Shown: one piece after another, positions 12,401 through 24,800 of the stretch
Numbering within the stretch: position 1 is the first letter of the stretch
Layout: every line of letters begins with the position of its first letter
Assembly: GCF_047663525.1 (NCBI RefSeq)
Contig: NC_092616.1
Span: forward strand, 4,687,501-4,751,500
Source of the DNA: Anas platyrhynchos
Taxonomy: Eukaryota; Chordata; Aves; Anseriformes; Anatidae
DNA length: 64,000 bases
Direction: 5' to 3'
Position numbers and translations under genes: made by a program
Notes under the pieces: model-generated
Told to the model about the DNA's origin: nothing
Seen by the model: the letters and a program-made list of their open reading frames with translations, nothing else
The model's database searches: none

Positions 12401-15400
12401 GTGGGAACCTCAGCGATGTGACCTCAGCGCGGGAACCTCAGCGCAGGAACCTCAGCGATGTGAACTCAGCTATGTGACCTCAGCGCGGGAACCTCAGCGT
12501 AGGAACCTCAACAGTGTGTCCTCACAGCGGGAACCTCAGTGATGTGACCTCAGCGATGTGACCTCATCGCGGGAACGTCAGCGACGTGACCAAAGCGTGG
12601 GAACCTCAGCGATGTGACCTCAGCACGGGAAACTCAGCGCAGGAACCTCAGCGATGTGACCTCAGCTATGTGACCTCAGCTATGTGACCTCAGCGCGGGA
12701 ACCTCAGTGATGTGACCTCAGCGCGGGAACCTCAGAGCGGGAACCTCAGCTCTGTGAATTCAGCGCGGGAACTTAAACAAAGAGACCTCAGCGCGGGAAC
12801 CTCAGCGTGGGAACCTCAGCAGTGTCACGTCAGCACGGGAAGCTCAGCGTAGGAACCTCAACAGTGTGACCTCACAACGGGAACCTCAGCGATGTGACCA
12901 CAGCGCTGTGACCTCAGTGCGGGAACCTCAGCGCAGGGATCTCAGCACTGTGACCTCAGTGCGGGAACCTCAGCGCAGGGATCTCAGCGATGTGACCAAA
13001 GCGCGGGAACCTCAGCGCTGTGACCTCAGCGCGGGAACCTCAGCGATCTGACCTCAGTGCGGGCACCTCAGCTCGGGAAACTCAGCGCTGTGACCTCAGC
13101 GCGGGAACCTCAGCGCGGGAACCTCAGCGATGTGACCTCAGCGCAGGAACCTCAGCGTTGTGACCTCAGCGTGGGAACCTCAGCGATGTGACCTCAGCGC
13201 AGGAACCTCAGCGTTGTGACCTCAGCGTGGGAACCTCAGCGCTGTGACCTCAGTGCGGGAACCTCAGCGTGGGAACCTCAGCACTGTGACCTCAGTGAAG
13301 GAACCTCAGCTCAGGAATCTCATCGATGTGACCTCAGCGCGGGAACCACAGCGATGTGACCTCAGCGCGGGAACCTTAGCGCAGGAATCTCAGCGATGTG
13401 ACCTCAGCGTGGGAACCTCAGCGATGTCACCTAAGCGATGTGACCTCAGCGCGGGAACCTCAGCTCTGTGACCTCAGCGCGGGAACCTAAACAATGTGAC
13501 CTCAGCGCGGGAACCTCAGCGTGGGAACATCAGCAGTGTCACGTCAGCGCGGGAACCTCAGCGTAGGAACCTCAACAGTGTGACCTCACAGCGGGAACCT
13601 CAGCAATGTGACCTCAACGATATTACCTCAGCGCGGGAACCTCAGCGCTGTGACCAAAGCGTGGGAACCTCAGCGATGTGACCTCAGCACGGGAACCTCA
13701 ACGCGGGAACCTCAGAGATGTGACCTCAGCTATATGACCTCAGCGCGGGAAACTCAGTGATGTGACCTCAGCGCGGGAACCTCGGCGATATGACCTCAGC
13801 AATGTGACCGCACCACAGGAACCTCAGCGATGTGACCTCAGTGCCGGAACCTCAGGGATGTCACCTAAGCGCGGAAACCTCGGCCGGGGAACCTCAGCGC
13901 TGTGAGCTCAGCGCGGGAACCTCAGCGTTGTGATATCAGCGCGGGAACCTCAGCGCGGGAACATCAGCGATGTGATATCAGCGCGGGAACCTCAGCGCAG
14001 GAATCTCAGCGATGCGACCTCAGCGCGGGAAACTCAGCGCAGGAATCTCAGCAATGTGACCTCAGCGTAGGAACCTCAGCGCTGTGACCTCAGTGAGGGA
14101 ACCTATACAATGTGACCTCAACGCGGGAACCTCTGCCTGGGAACCTCAGCAGTGTGACCTCAGCGCAGGAACCTAAGCGCTGTGAGCTCAGTGCGGGAAC
14201 CTCAGCGCGGGAACCTCAGCGCTGTGACCTCAGCGCGGGAACCTCAGCGATGTCACCTAAGCGATGGGACCCCAGCGCGGGAACCACAGCGATGTGACCT
14301 CAGCGCGGGAACCTCAGCAGTGTGACCTCAGCGCGGGAACCTCAGTGTGGGAACCTCAGCGATGTTACCTAAGCAATGGGACCTTAGTGCGGGCACGTCA
14401 GTGCGGGAACCTCAGCGATATGACCTCAGCGTGGGAACCTCAGCGCGGGAACCTCAGCGATGTCACCGAAGCTATGTGACCTCAGCGTGGGAACCTCAGC
14501 GCGGGAACCTCAGCGATGTCACCGAGGCTATGTGACCTCAGTGCGGGAACCTCAGAGCGGGAAAAACAGCGCTGTGATCTCAGCGCGGGAACCTCAGCGA
14601 TGTGACCTCAGCTATTGCAACACAGCGAGGGAAACTCAGTTATGTGACCTCAGCCGGGAACCTCAGCTCTGTGACCTCAGCTATGTGACCTCAGCTATGT
14701 GACCTCAGCGCGGGAACCTCAGTGATGTGACCTCAGCGCGGGAACCTCAGCGCGGGAACCTCAGCGATGTGACTTCACCGTGGGAACCTCAGCGATGTGA
14801 CCTCTGCGAGGGAACCTCAGCGATGTGACCAAAGCATGGGAACCTCAGCGCGGGAACCTCAGCTCTGTGACCTCAGCGCGGGAACCTAAACAATGTGACC
14901 TCAGCGCGGGAATCTCAGCGATGTCACCTAAGCGATGTGACATCAGCGCGGGAACATCAGCGACGTGACCAAAGCGTGGGAACCTCTGCGCGGGAACCTC
15001 AGCTCTGTGACCTCAGCACGGGAACCTAAACAATGTGACCTCAGCGCGGGAACATTAGCGTGGGAACCTCAGTAATGTGAGCTCAGCGCGGGAACCTAAA
15101 CAATGTGACCTCAGCGTGGGAACCTCAGAGTGGGAACCTCAGCAGTGTGGCCTCAGCGCGGGAACCTCAGCAGTGTCACGTCAGCGTGGGAACCTCAGCG
15201 TAGGAACCTCAACAGTGTGACCTCACAGTGGGAACCTCAGTGATGTGACCTCAGTGCCGGAACCTCAGCGATGTCACATAAGCGTGGGAACCTCAGCACG
15301 GGAAACTCAGTGATGTGAGCTCAGTGTGGGAAACTCAGCGTTGTGACCTCAGCGATGTGACCGCACCACGGGAACCTCAGCGTTGTGACCTCAGTGCCGG

Positions 15401-17740
15401 AACCTCCGGGATGTCACCTAAGCGCGGAAACCTCGGCCGGGGAACCTCAGCGCTGTGAGCTCAGCGCGGGAACCTTAGCGTTGTGATATCAGCGCGGGAA
15501 CCTCAGCGCGGGAACATCAGCGATGTGATATCAGCGCGGGAACCTCAGCGCAGGAATCTCAGAAATGCGACCTCAGCGCGGGAAACTCAGTGCAGGAATC
15601 TCAGCAATGTGACCTCAGCGTAGGAACCTCAGCGCTGTGACCTCACTGAGGGAACCTATACAATGTGACCTCAACGCGGGAACCTCTGCCTGGGAACCTC
15701 AGCAGTGTGACCTCAGTGCGGGAACCTTAGCGCGGGCACGTCAGTGCGGGAACCTCAGCGATATGACCTCAGCGTGGGAACCAGAGCGCTGTGACCTCAG
15801 CGCGGGAACATCAGCGCGGGAATCTCAGCGATGTCACCTAAGCGATGTGACCTCAGCACAGGAACCTCAGCTCTGTGACCTCAGCGCGGGAAGCTCAGCG
15901 TTGTGACCTCAGCGCGGGAACCTCAGCGATGTGACCAAAGCGTGGGAACCACAGCGCAGGAACCTCAGCTCTGTGACCTCAGCGCGGGAACCTAAACAAT
16001 GTGACCTCAGCGCGGGAACCTCAGAGTGGGAACCTCAGCGTGGGAACCTCAGCAATGTCACGTCAGCACGGGAAGCTCAGCGTAGGAACCTCAACAGTGT
16101 GACCTCACAGCGGGAACCTCAGCGATGTGACCTCAGCGCGGGAACCTCAGCGATGTCACCTAAGCGATGTGTCCTCAGCGCGGGAACATCAGCGACGTGA
16201 CCAAAGCGTGGGAACCTCAGCACGGGAACCTCAGTAATGTGAGCTCAGCGCAGGAACCTAAACAATGTGACCTCAGCGCGGGAACCTCAGCGTTGTGACC
16301 TCAGCGCGGGAAACTCAGCGCTGTGACCTCAGCGCGGGAACATCAGCGATGTGATATCAGCGCGGGAACCTCAGTGCGGGAACCTCAGCGATGTGACCTC
16401 AGCGCGGGATCCTCAGCTCTGTGACCTCAGCTCTGTGACCTCTGCTCGGGAAACTCAGCGATGTGACCTCAGCGCAGGAACCTCAGCGATGTCACCTAAG
16501 AGATGGGACCCCAGCGCGGGCACCTCAGCGCGGGAATCTCAGCGATGTGACCTCAGCGTGGGAACCTCTGCACGGGAACCTCAGCTCTGTTAAGTCAGCG
16601 CGGGAACCTAAACAATGTGACCTCAGCATGGGAACCTCTGCGCGGGAACCTAAACAATATGACCTCACAGCGGGAACCTCAGCGTGGGAACCTCAGCAGT
16701 GTCACGTCAGTGTGGGAACCTCAGCGTAGGAACCTCAACAGTGTGACCTCACAGTGGGAAACTCAGTGATGTGACCTCAGTGCCTGAACCTCAGCGATGT
16801 CACATAAGCATGGGAACCTCAGCACGGGAAACTCAGTGATGTGAGCTCAGCGCGGGAACCTCAGCGCTGTGACCTCAGCAATGTGACTGCACCACGGGAA
16901 CCTCAGCGATGTGACCTCAGTGCCGGAACCTCAGGGATGTCACCTAAGCGCGGAAACCTCGGCCGGGGAACCTCAGCGCTGTGAGCTCAGCGCGGGAACC
17001 TCAGCGTTGTGATATCAGCGCGGGAACCTCAGCGCGGGAACCTCAGCGCAGGAATCTCAGAGATGCGACCTCAACGCGGGAAACTCAGCGCAGGAATCTC
17101 AGCAATGTGACCTCAGCGTAGGAACCTCAGCGCTGTGACCTCAGTGAGGGAACCTATAAAATGTGACCTCAACGCAGGAACCTCTGCATGGGAACCTCAG
17201 CAGTGTGACCTCAGCGCGGGAACCTAAGCGCTGTGAGCTCAGTGCGGGAACCTCAGCGCGGGAACCTCAGCGCTGTGACCTCAGCGCGGGAACCTCAGCG
17301 ATGTCACCTAAGCGATGGGACCCCAGCGCGGGAACCACAGCGATGTGACCGCAGCGTGGGAACCTCAGCACGGGATCCTCAGTGATGTGAGCTCAGCGCG
17401 GGAACCTCAGCGCTGTGATATCAGCGCAGGAACCTCAGCGCATGAATCTCAGCGATGCGACCTCAGCGCTGGAACCTCAGCGTAGGAACCTCAACAGTGT
17501 GACCTCAGCGCGGGAACCTCAGCAATGTGACCTAAACAATGTGACCTCAGCACGGGAACCTCAACGAGGGAACCTCAGCGATGTGACCTCAGCTATGTGA
17601 CCTCTGCGCGGGAAACTCAGTGATTTGACCTCAGCGCAGGAACCTCAGCTCTGTGGCCTCAGCTCTGTGACCTCAGCACGGGAAACTCAGTGATGTGACC
17701 TCAGCGCGGGAACCTCAGAGCGGGAACCTCAGCGATGTGA

Positions 17741-17745
17741 CCGCA
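17741..17745. repeat. Target-site duplication CCGCA, left of LTR copy 1
   Basis: CCGCA immediately precedes the LTR's terminal TG and is repeated at 18,806-18,810 just after its terminal CA. A 5-bp duplication is typical of ERVL-type integration. The satellite contains the variant GTGACCGCA elsewhere (for example near 4,630), so the target was an ordinary satellite monomer. Confidence 0.9.
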
Positions 17746-18805
17746 TGTCGTGGTTCCGCTCGAGTGGGCAGCCGAGCTCCACCACAGCCGCTCTCTCACT
17801 CCCCCTCCTCAAAGAGGAATGGGGAGAAAATATGTGAAAGGGGCTCAAGGATTGAGACAAGGACGAGAAAAACACGCAATAATTAGTGTAACGGGCAAAC
17901 CAGACTCAGCATAAGAAGACAGATACTAAGATTTATTGCTCATTACTAACAAGCTAAAGAAGTGAGAAACAAAGGAAAGAAACCAAAAGCACCTCCCCCC
18001 CCATCCACCCTCTTCCACCTCCTCCCCCCGAGCGGCGCAGGGGAACGGGGGAATAGGGGTTATGGTCAGTCTACAGCACTTCTTCTCTGCCGCTCCTTCT
18101 CGGTCACTCTCGTCCCCTGTGCTGTGGGGTCCCACCCACGGGATGCAGTCCTTGACGAACTGATCCGGCGTGGGCTTCCCACAGGCAGCAGCTCTTCCAG
18201 AACTGCTCCAGATATGGGTCCGTACCACGGCATCCATCCCTCAGGAGAAAAATGCTCCAACCTGGCTCCCCTACGGGCAGCAGCTCCTGCCAGATCACCT
18301 GCTCCTGCGTGGTCTCCTCTCCACGTGCTACAGGTCCGGCCCGGAATCTGCTCCGGTAGGGGTCTTCCACAGGCAGCAGCCTCCGTCCGTGCAGGGCCAC
18401 CTGCTCCACCGTGGTCTCCTCCACGGGCTGCAGCGTGAAACCCTGCTCCACCGTGGTACTCCATGGGCTGCAGGGGGACATCCTGCTTCACCATGGTCCT
18501 CACCACAGGCCGCAGGGGACTTCTGCTCCGGCGCCTGGAGCACCTCTCCCCCTCCTTCTACACTGACCTTGGCACCTGCAAGGCTGTTTCTCACTCCCTT
18601 GACTCTCCCGGCTGCTGTGTGGCGCAGCGTTTTTTTCCCTGTCTTAAATATGCTCTCACAGAGGCGCAAAACAACATCGCTTATTGGCTCAGATCTGGAA
18701 AACAACGGGGCCCTTCCCAAACATGGGGCGGCTTCTAGATCTTTCTTACAGAAACCACCCCTATGGCCCCCTGCTACCAAAACCTTGCCACGTAAACCCA
18801 CTACA
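17746..18805 (-). mobile_element. Solo LTR of an avian ERVL-type retrovirus, copy 1
   Basis: This 1,060-bp non-satellite block starts TGTCGTGGTT and ends CCCACTACA, with TGT/ACA termini and a 5-bp target duplication. Transcriptional sense is on the minus strand: read that way it has an A/T-rich TATA-like stretch (complement of 18,643-18,652) and AATAAA (complement of 17,931-17,936) in promoter-to-polyA order. The middle (about 18,130-18,560) holds degenerate internal repeats built around CTGCTCC and CCACGGG. From general knowledge this matches the abundant avian ERVL LTR type; I cannot name the exact subfamily. No gag, pol or second LTR is present, so it is a solo LTR left by LTR-LTR recombination. 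Open frames on both strands inside it are not genes. Confidence 0.88.
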
Positions 18806-18810
18806 CCGCA
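18806..18810. repeat. Target-site duplication CCGCA, right of LTR copy 1
   Basis: Right-hand copy of the 5-bp duplication. The satellite resumes directly after it (CCGCAGCGCGGG), in the same orientation as on the left. Confidence 0.9.
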
Positions 18811-21800
18811 GCGCGGGAACCTCAGCGATGTGACCTCAGCGCGGGAAGCTCAGCGCGGGAAGCTCAGCGATGTCACCTAATCGATGGGACCCCAGCGCGG
18901 GCACCTCAGCGCGGGAACCTCAGCGATGTGATCTCAGCGCGGGAACCTAAACAATGTGACCTCATCGCGGGAACGTCAGAAGTGTGACCTCACAGCGGGA
19001 ACCTCAGCGCTGTGACCTCAGCGCGGGAACCTCAGCAGTGTGACCTCAGCGCGGGAACCTCACCAGTGTGACCTCAGCGCGGGAACCTCAGCGTAGGAAC
19101 CTCAACAGTGTGACCTCAGCACGGGAATCTCAGCGATGTGATCTCAGCACTGTGAGCTCAGCCCGGGAACCTCAGCGTTGTGATATCAGCGCGGGAACCT
19201 AAACGCGGGAACATCAGCGATGTGATATCAGCGCGGGAACCTCAGTGCAGGAATCTCAGCGATGTGACCTCAGCGCGGGAACCTCAGCACGGGAAACTCA
19301 GCGATGTCAAGTAAGTTATGGGACACCAGCGCGGGAACCTCAGCGATGTGACCAAAGCGTGGGAACCTCAGCGCCGGAACCTCAGCTCTGTGACCTCAGC
19401 GCAGGAACCTAAACAATGTCACCTCAGCGCGGGAACCTCATTGTGGGAACCTCAGCAGTGTCACATCAGCGCGGGAACCTCAGCGTAGGAACCTCAACAG
19501 TGTGACCTCACAGCGGGAAACTCAGCGATGTGACCTCAGCGATGTGACCTCATCGCGGGAACGTCAGCGACGTGACCAAAGCGTGGGAACCTCAGCTCTG
19601 TGACCTCAGCTATGTGACCTCAGCGAGGGAAACTCAGATATGTGACCTCAGCCGGGAACCTCAGCGATGTGACCTCAGCTATGTGACCTCAGCTATGTGA
19701 CCAAAGCGTGGGAACCTCAGCGTGGGAACCTCAGCAGTGTCACGTCAGCACGGGAAGCTCAGCGTAGGAACCTCAACAGTGTGACCTCACAGTGGGAACC
19801 TCAGCGATGTGACCTCAGCGCGGGAACCTCAGCGACGTGACCAAAGCGTGGGAACCTCTGCGCGGGAACCTCAGCTCTGTCACCTCAGCGCGGGAACCTA
19901 AACAATGTGACCTCAGCGCGGAAACCTCAGCACGGGAACCTCAGCGTTACGACCTCAGCGCGGGAACCACAGCGTTGTGACCTCAGCGCAGGAAACTCAG
20001 CGTTGTGACCTCAGCGTGGGAAACTCAGCGCTGTGACCTCAGCGCGGGAACCTCAGCGATGTGACCTCAGCGCAGGATCCTCAGCTCTGTGACCTCAGCT
20101 CTGTGACCTCAGCGCGGGAAACTCAGCGATGTGACCTCAGCGTGGGAACCTCAGTGCGGGAACCTCAGCGCGGGAACCTCAGAGTGGAAACCTCAGCAGT
20201 GTGACCTCAGCTATGTGATCTCAGCGCTGGAAACTCAGCGATGTGACCTCAGAGCGGGAACCACAACGCTGTGACCTCAGCGCGGGATCCTCAGCGATGT
20301 GACCTCAGCGTGGGCACCTCAGCACGGGAACCTCAGCGATGTGACCTCAGCGTGGGAACCTCAGCGTGGGAACCTCATTAATGTGAGTTCAGCGCGGGAA
20401 CCAAAACAATGTGACCTCAGCGCGGGAACCTCAGAGTGGGAACCTCAGCAGTGTCACGTCAGCGCGGGAACCTCAGGTAAGGAACCTCAACAGTGTGACC
20501 TCACAGCGGGAACCTCAGCGATGTGACCTCAGCGATGTGACCACAGCGCGGAAACCTCAGCGATGTGATATCAGCGCAGTAACCTCAGCACGGGAACCTC
20601 AGTGATGTGAGCTCAGCACGGGAACCTCAGCGCTGTGAGCTCAGCGCGGGAACCTCAGCGTTGTGATATCAGCGCAGGAACCTCAGCGCGGGAACATCAG
20701 CGATGTGATATCAGCGCGGGAACCTCAGCGCATGAATCTCAGCGATGCGACCTCAGCGCGGGAACCTCAGCGTAGGAACCTCAACAGTGTGACCTCACAG
20801 TGGGAACCTCAGCAATGTGACCTCTATGATGTGACCTCAGCGAGGGAACCTCAGCGACGTGACCAAAACGTGGGAACCTCAGCGATGTGACCTCAGCGCG
20901 GGAACCTCAACGCGGGAACCTCAGTGATGTGACCTCATCGTGGGAACCTCAGAGCGGGAAGCTCAGCGATGTGACTTCACCATGGGAACCTCAGCGATCT
21001 GACCGCAGCGCGGGAACATCAGCGATGTGACCTCAGCGCGGGAACCTCAGCGCGGGAACCACAGTGATGTGATCTCAGCGCGAGAACCTCAGCTCCGTGA
21101 CCTCAGCGCGGGAACCTAAACAATGTGACCTCAGCGCGGGAACCTCAGCAGTGTGACCTCACAGCGGGAACCTCAGCGATGTGACCTCAGCGATGTGACC
21201 GCAGCGCGGGAACCTCAGCGCTGTGACCTCAGCGCGGGAACCTCAGCGATGTGACCAAAGCGTGGGAACCACAGCGCGGGAACCTCAGCTCTGTGACCTC
21301 AGCACGGGAACCTAAACAATGTGACCTCAGCGCGGGAACCTCAGTGTGGGAACCTCAGCCGTGTCACGTCAGCGCGGGAACCTCAGCGACATTACCAAAG
21401 CGTGGTAACCACAGCGCGGGCACCTCAGCTCTGTGACCTCAGCGCGGGAACCTGAGCGATGTGACCTCAGCGAGGGAACCTCAGCGTGGGAACCTCAGCA
21501 ATGTCACGTGAGCGCGGGAACCTCAGTGCGGGAACCTCAGTGATGTGAGCTCAGCGCGGGAACCTCAGCGATGTGACCTCAGCGCGGGTACCTCAGCGTT
21601 GTGACCTCAGCGCGGGAACCTCAGCGATGTGATATCAGCGCGGGAACCTCAGCAGTGTGACCTCAGTGCGGGAACCTCAGCGATGTGACCTCAGTGCGGG
21701 AACCTCAGCGTGGGAACCTCAGAGATGTGACCTCAGCGCGGGAACCTCAGCGTGGGAACCTCAGCAATGTCACGTGAGCGCGGGAACCTCAGTGCGGGAA

Positions 21801-24800
21801 CCTCAGTGATGTGAGCTCAGCGCGGGAACCTCAGCGATGTGACCTCAGCGCGGGTACCTCAGCGTTGTGACCTCAGTGCGGGAACCTCAGCGATGTGATA
21901 TCAGCGCGGGAACCTCAGCAGTGTGACCTCAGCGCGGGAACCTCAGCAGTGTGACCTCAGCGCGGGAACCTCAGCGTGGGAACCTCAGCGATGTGACCTC
22001 AGCGCGGGAACCTCAGCGCAGGAACCTCAACAGTGTGTCCTCACAGCGGGAACCTCAGTGATGTGACCTCAGCGATGTGACCTCATCGCGGGAACGTCAG
22101 CGACGTGACCAAAGCGTGGGAACCTCAGCGATGTGACCTCAGCTATGTGACCACAGCTATGTGACCTCAGCGCGGGAACCTCGGTGATGTGACCTCAGCG
22201 CGGGAACCTCGGCGCGGGAACCTCAGCTCTGTGAATTCAGCGCGGGAACTTAAACAAAGAGACCTCAGCGAGGGAACCTCAGCGTGGGAACCTCAGCAGT
22301 GTCACGTCAGCACGGGACGCTCAGCGTAGGAACCTCAACAGTGTGACCTCACAACGGGAACCTCAGCGATGTGACCACAGCGCTGTGACCTTAGTGCGGG
22401 AACCTCAGCGCGGGAACATTAGCGCTGTGACCTCAGTGCGGGAACCTCAGCGCAGGGATCTCAGCACTGTGACCTCAGTGCGGGAACCTCAGCGCAGGGA
22501 TCTCAGCGATGTGACCAAAGCGCGGGAACCTCAGCGCTGTGACCTCAGCGCGGGAACCTCAGCGATCTGACCTCAGTGCGGGCACCTCAGCTCGGGAAAC
22601 TCAGCGCTGTGACCTCAGCGCGGGAACCTCAGCGCGGGAACCTCAGCGATGTGACCTCAGCGCAGGAACCTCAGCGTTGTGACCTCAGCGTGGGAACCTC
22701 AGCGATGTGACCTCAGCGCAGGAACCTCAGCGTTGTGACCTCAGCGTGGGAACCTCAGCGCTGTGACCTCAGTGCGGGAACCTCAGCGTGGGAACCTCAG
22801 CACTGTGACCTCAGTGAAGGAACCTCAGCTCAGGAATCTCATCGATGTGACCTCAGCGCGGGAACCACAGCGATGTGACCTCAGCGCGGGAACCTTAGCG
22901 CAGGAATCTCAGCGATGTGACCTCAGCGTGGGATCCTCAGTGCGAGAACCTCATTGATTTGACCTCAGGGCAGGAACCTCAGCGATGCGACCTCAGTGCG
23001 GGAACCTCAGCGATATCACCTAAGCGATGTGACCTCAGAGCATGTACCTCAGCGATGTGACCAAAGCGCGGGAACCTCAGCGCGGGAATCTCAGCGATGT
23101 GAACTCAGCGCGGGAAACACAGCGATGTCACATAAGAGCTGTGACCTCAACGCTGGAACCTGAGCGATGTGACCTCAGCGCGGGAACCTCAGAGCAGGAA
23201 CCTCAGCTCTGTGACCTCAGCGCGGGAACCTAAACAATGTGACCAAAGCCTGGGAACCTCAGCGCGGGAACCTCAGCTCTGTCACCTCAGCGCGGGAACC
23301 TAAACAATGTGACCTCAGCGCGGGAACCTCAGACTGGGAACCTCAGCAGTGTGACCTGAGCGCGGGAACCTCAGAGTGGGAACCTCAGCATTGTGACCTC
23401 AGTGCGGGAACCTCAGTGCGGGCACCTCAGCGATGTGACCTCAGCGCATGAAACTCAGCCATGTGACCTCGGCACGGGAACCTCAGCGATGTCACCTAAG
23501 CGATGTGACCTCAGCACGGGAACCTAAGTGATGTGAGATCAGCGCGGGAACCTCAGCATTGTGACCTCAGTGCGGGAACCTCAGCGATGTCACCTAAGTG
23601 ATGTGACCTCAACGCGGGAACCTCAGCGATGTGACCTCAGCTATGTGATCTCAGCGCGGGAAACTCAGTGATGTGACTTCAGCGCGGGAACCTCAGAGTG
23701 GGAACCTCAGCGATGTGAACTCAGCGCGGGATCCTCAGCGATGTGACCTCAGCGCGGGAACCTCAGCGCGGGAACCTCAGCGATGTCACCTTAGCGATGT
23801 GACCCCAGCGTGGGCACCTCAGCACGGGAACCTCAGCGATGTGACCTCAGCGTGGGAACCTCAGCGATGTCACCTAAGCGATGTGACCTCAGCGCGGGAA
23901 CCTCAGCTCTGTGACCTCAGCGCGGGAACCTAAACAATGTGACCTCAGCGCGGGAACCTCAGCGTGGGAACCTCAGCAGTGTCACGTCAGCGCGGGAACC
24001 TCAGCGTAGGAACCTCAACAGTGTGACCTCACAGCGGGAACCTCAGCAATGTGACCTCAACGATATTACCTCAGCGCGGGAACCTCAGCGCTGTGACCAA
24101 AGTGTGGGAACCTCAGCGATGTGACCTCAGCACGGGAACCTCAACGCGGGAACCTCAGAGATGTGACCTCAGCTATGTGACCTCAGCGCGGGAAACTCAG
24201 TGATGTGACCTCAGCGCGGGAACCTCGGTGATATGACCTCAGCAATGTGACCGCACCACGGGAACCTCAGCAATGTGACCTCAGTGCCGGAACCTCAGGG
24301 ATGTCACCTAAGCGCGGAAACCTCGGCCGGGGAACCTCAGCGCTGTGAGCTCAGCGCGGGAACCTCAGCGTTGTGATATCAGCGCGGGAACCTCAGCGCG
24401 GGAACATCAGCGATGTGATATCAGCGCGGGAACCTCAGCGCAGGAATCTCAGCGATGCGACCTCAGCGCGGGAAACTCAGCGCAGGAATCTCAGCAATGT
24501 GACCTCAGCGTAGGAACCTCAGCGCTGTGACCTCAGTGAGGGAACCTATACAATGTGACCTCAACGCGGGAACCTCTGCCTGGGAACCTCAGCAGTGTGA
24601 CCTCAGCGCAGGAACCTAAGCGCTGTGAGCTCAGTGCGGGAACCTCAGCGCGGGAACCTCAGCGCTGTGACCTCAGCGCGGGAACCTCAGCGATGTCACC
24701 TAAGCGATGGGACCCCAGCGCGGGAACCACAGCGATGTGACCTCAGCGCGGGAACCTCAGCAGTGTGACCTCAGCGCGGGAACCTCAGTGTGGGAACCTC

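Larger units (their letters stand above)
1..17740 (+). repeat. 14/28-bp satellite array, first segment
   Basis: The whole segment is head-to-tail tandem repeat. The two commonest monomers are GTGACCTCAGCGCG and GGAACCTCAGCGAT, both 14 bp, usually alternating as a 28-bp dimer. Runs of one type also occur, for example repeated CAGCTATGTGACCT near 5,505-5,540. Typical variants change one base (AGTGCGGG, AGCGTGGG, AGCACGGG, AGCGCAGG), and some monomers read TCACCTAAGCGAT or AACCTAAACAAT. All monomers read in the same direction and I saw no inversion. No gene, RNA or other mobile element interrupts this segment. The short open frames are periodicity artefacts: three monomers equal 42 bp, so an open frame reads a recurring 14-residue peptide (TSAREPQRCDLSAG type), many starting only at GTG. 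I do not recognise a named satellite family. Confidence 0.97.

Noticed and set aside
17926..18801. Open frames of 91-236 codons on both strands in the first LTR (and the same at 35,772-36,699)
   Set aside because: They lie inside a non-coding ERVL-type solo LTR with internal degenerate repeats, overlap one another on both strands, and one runs into the satellite. No known domain is seen.
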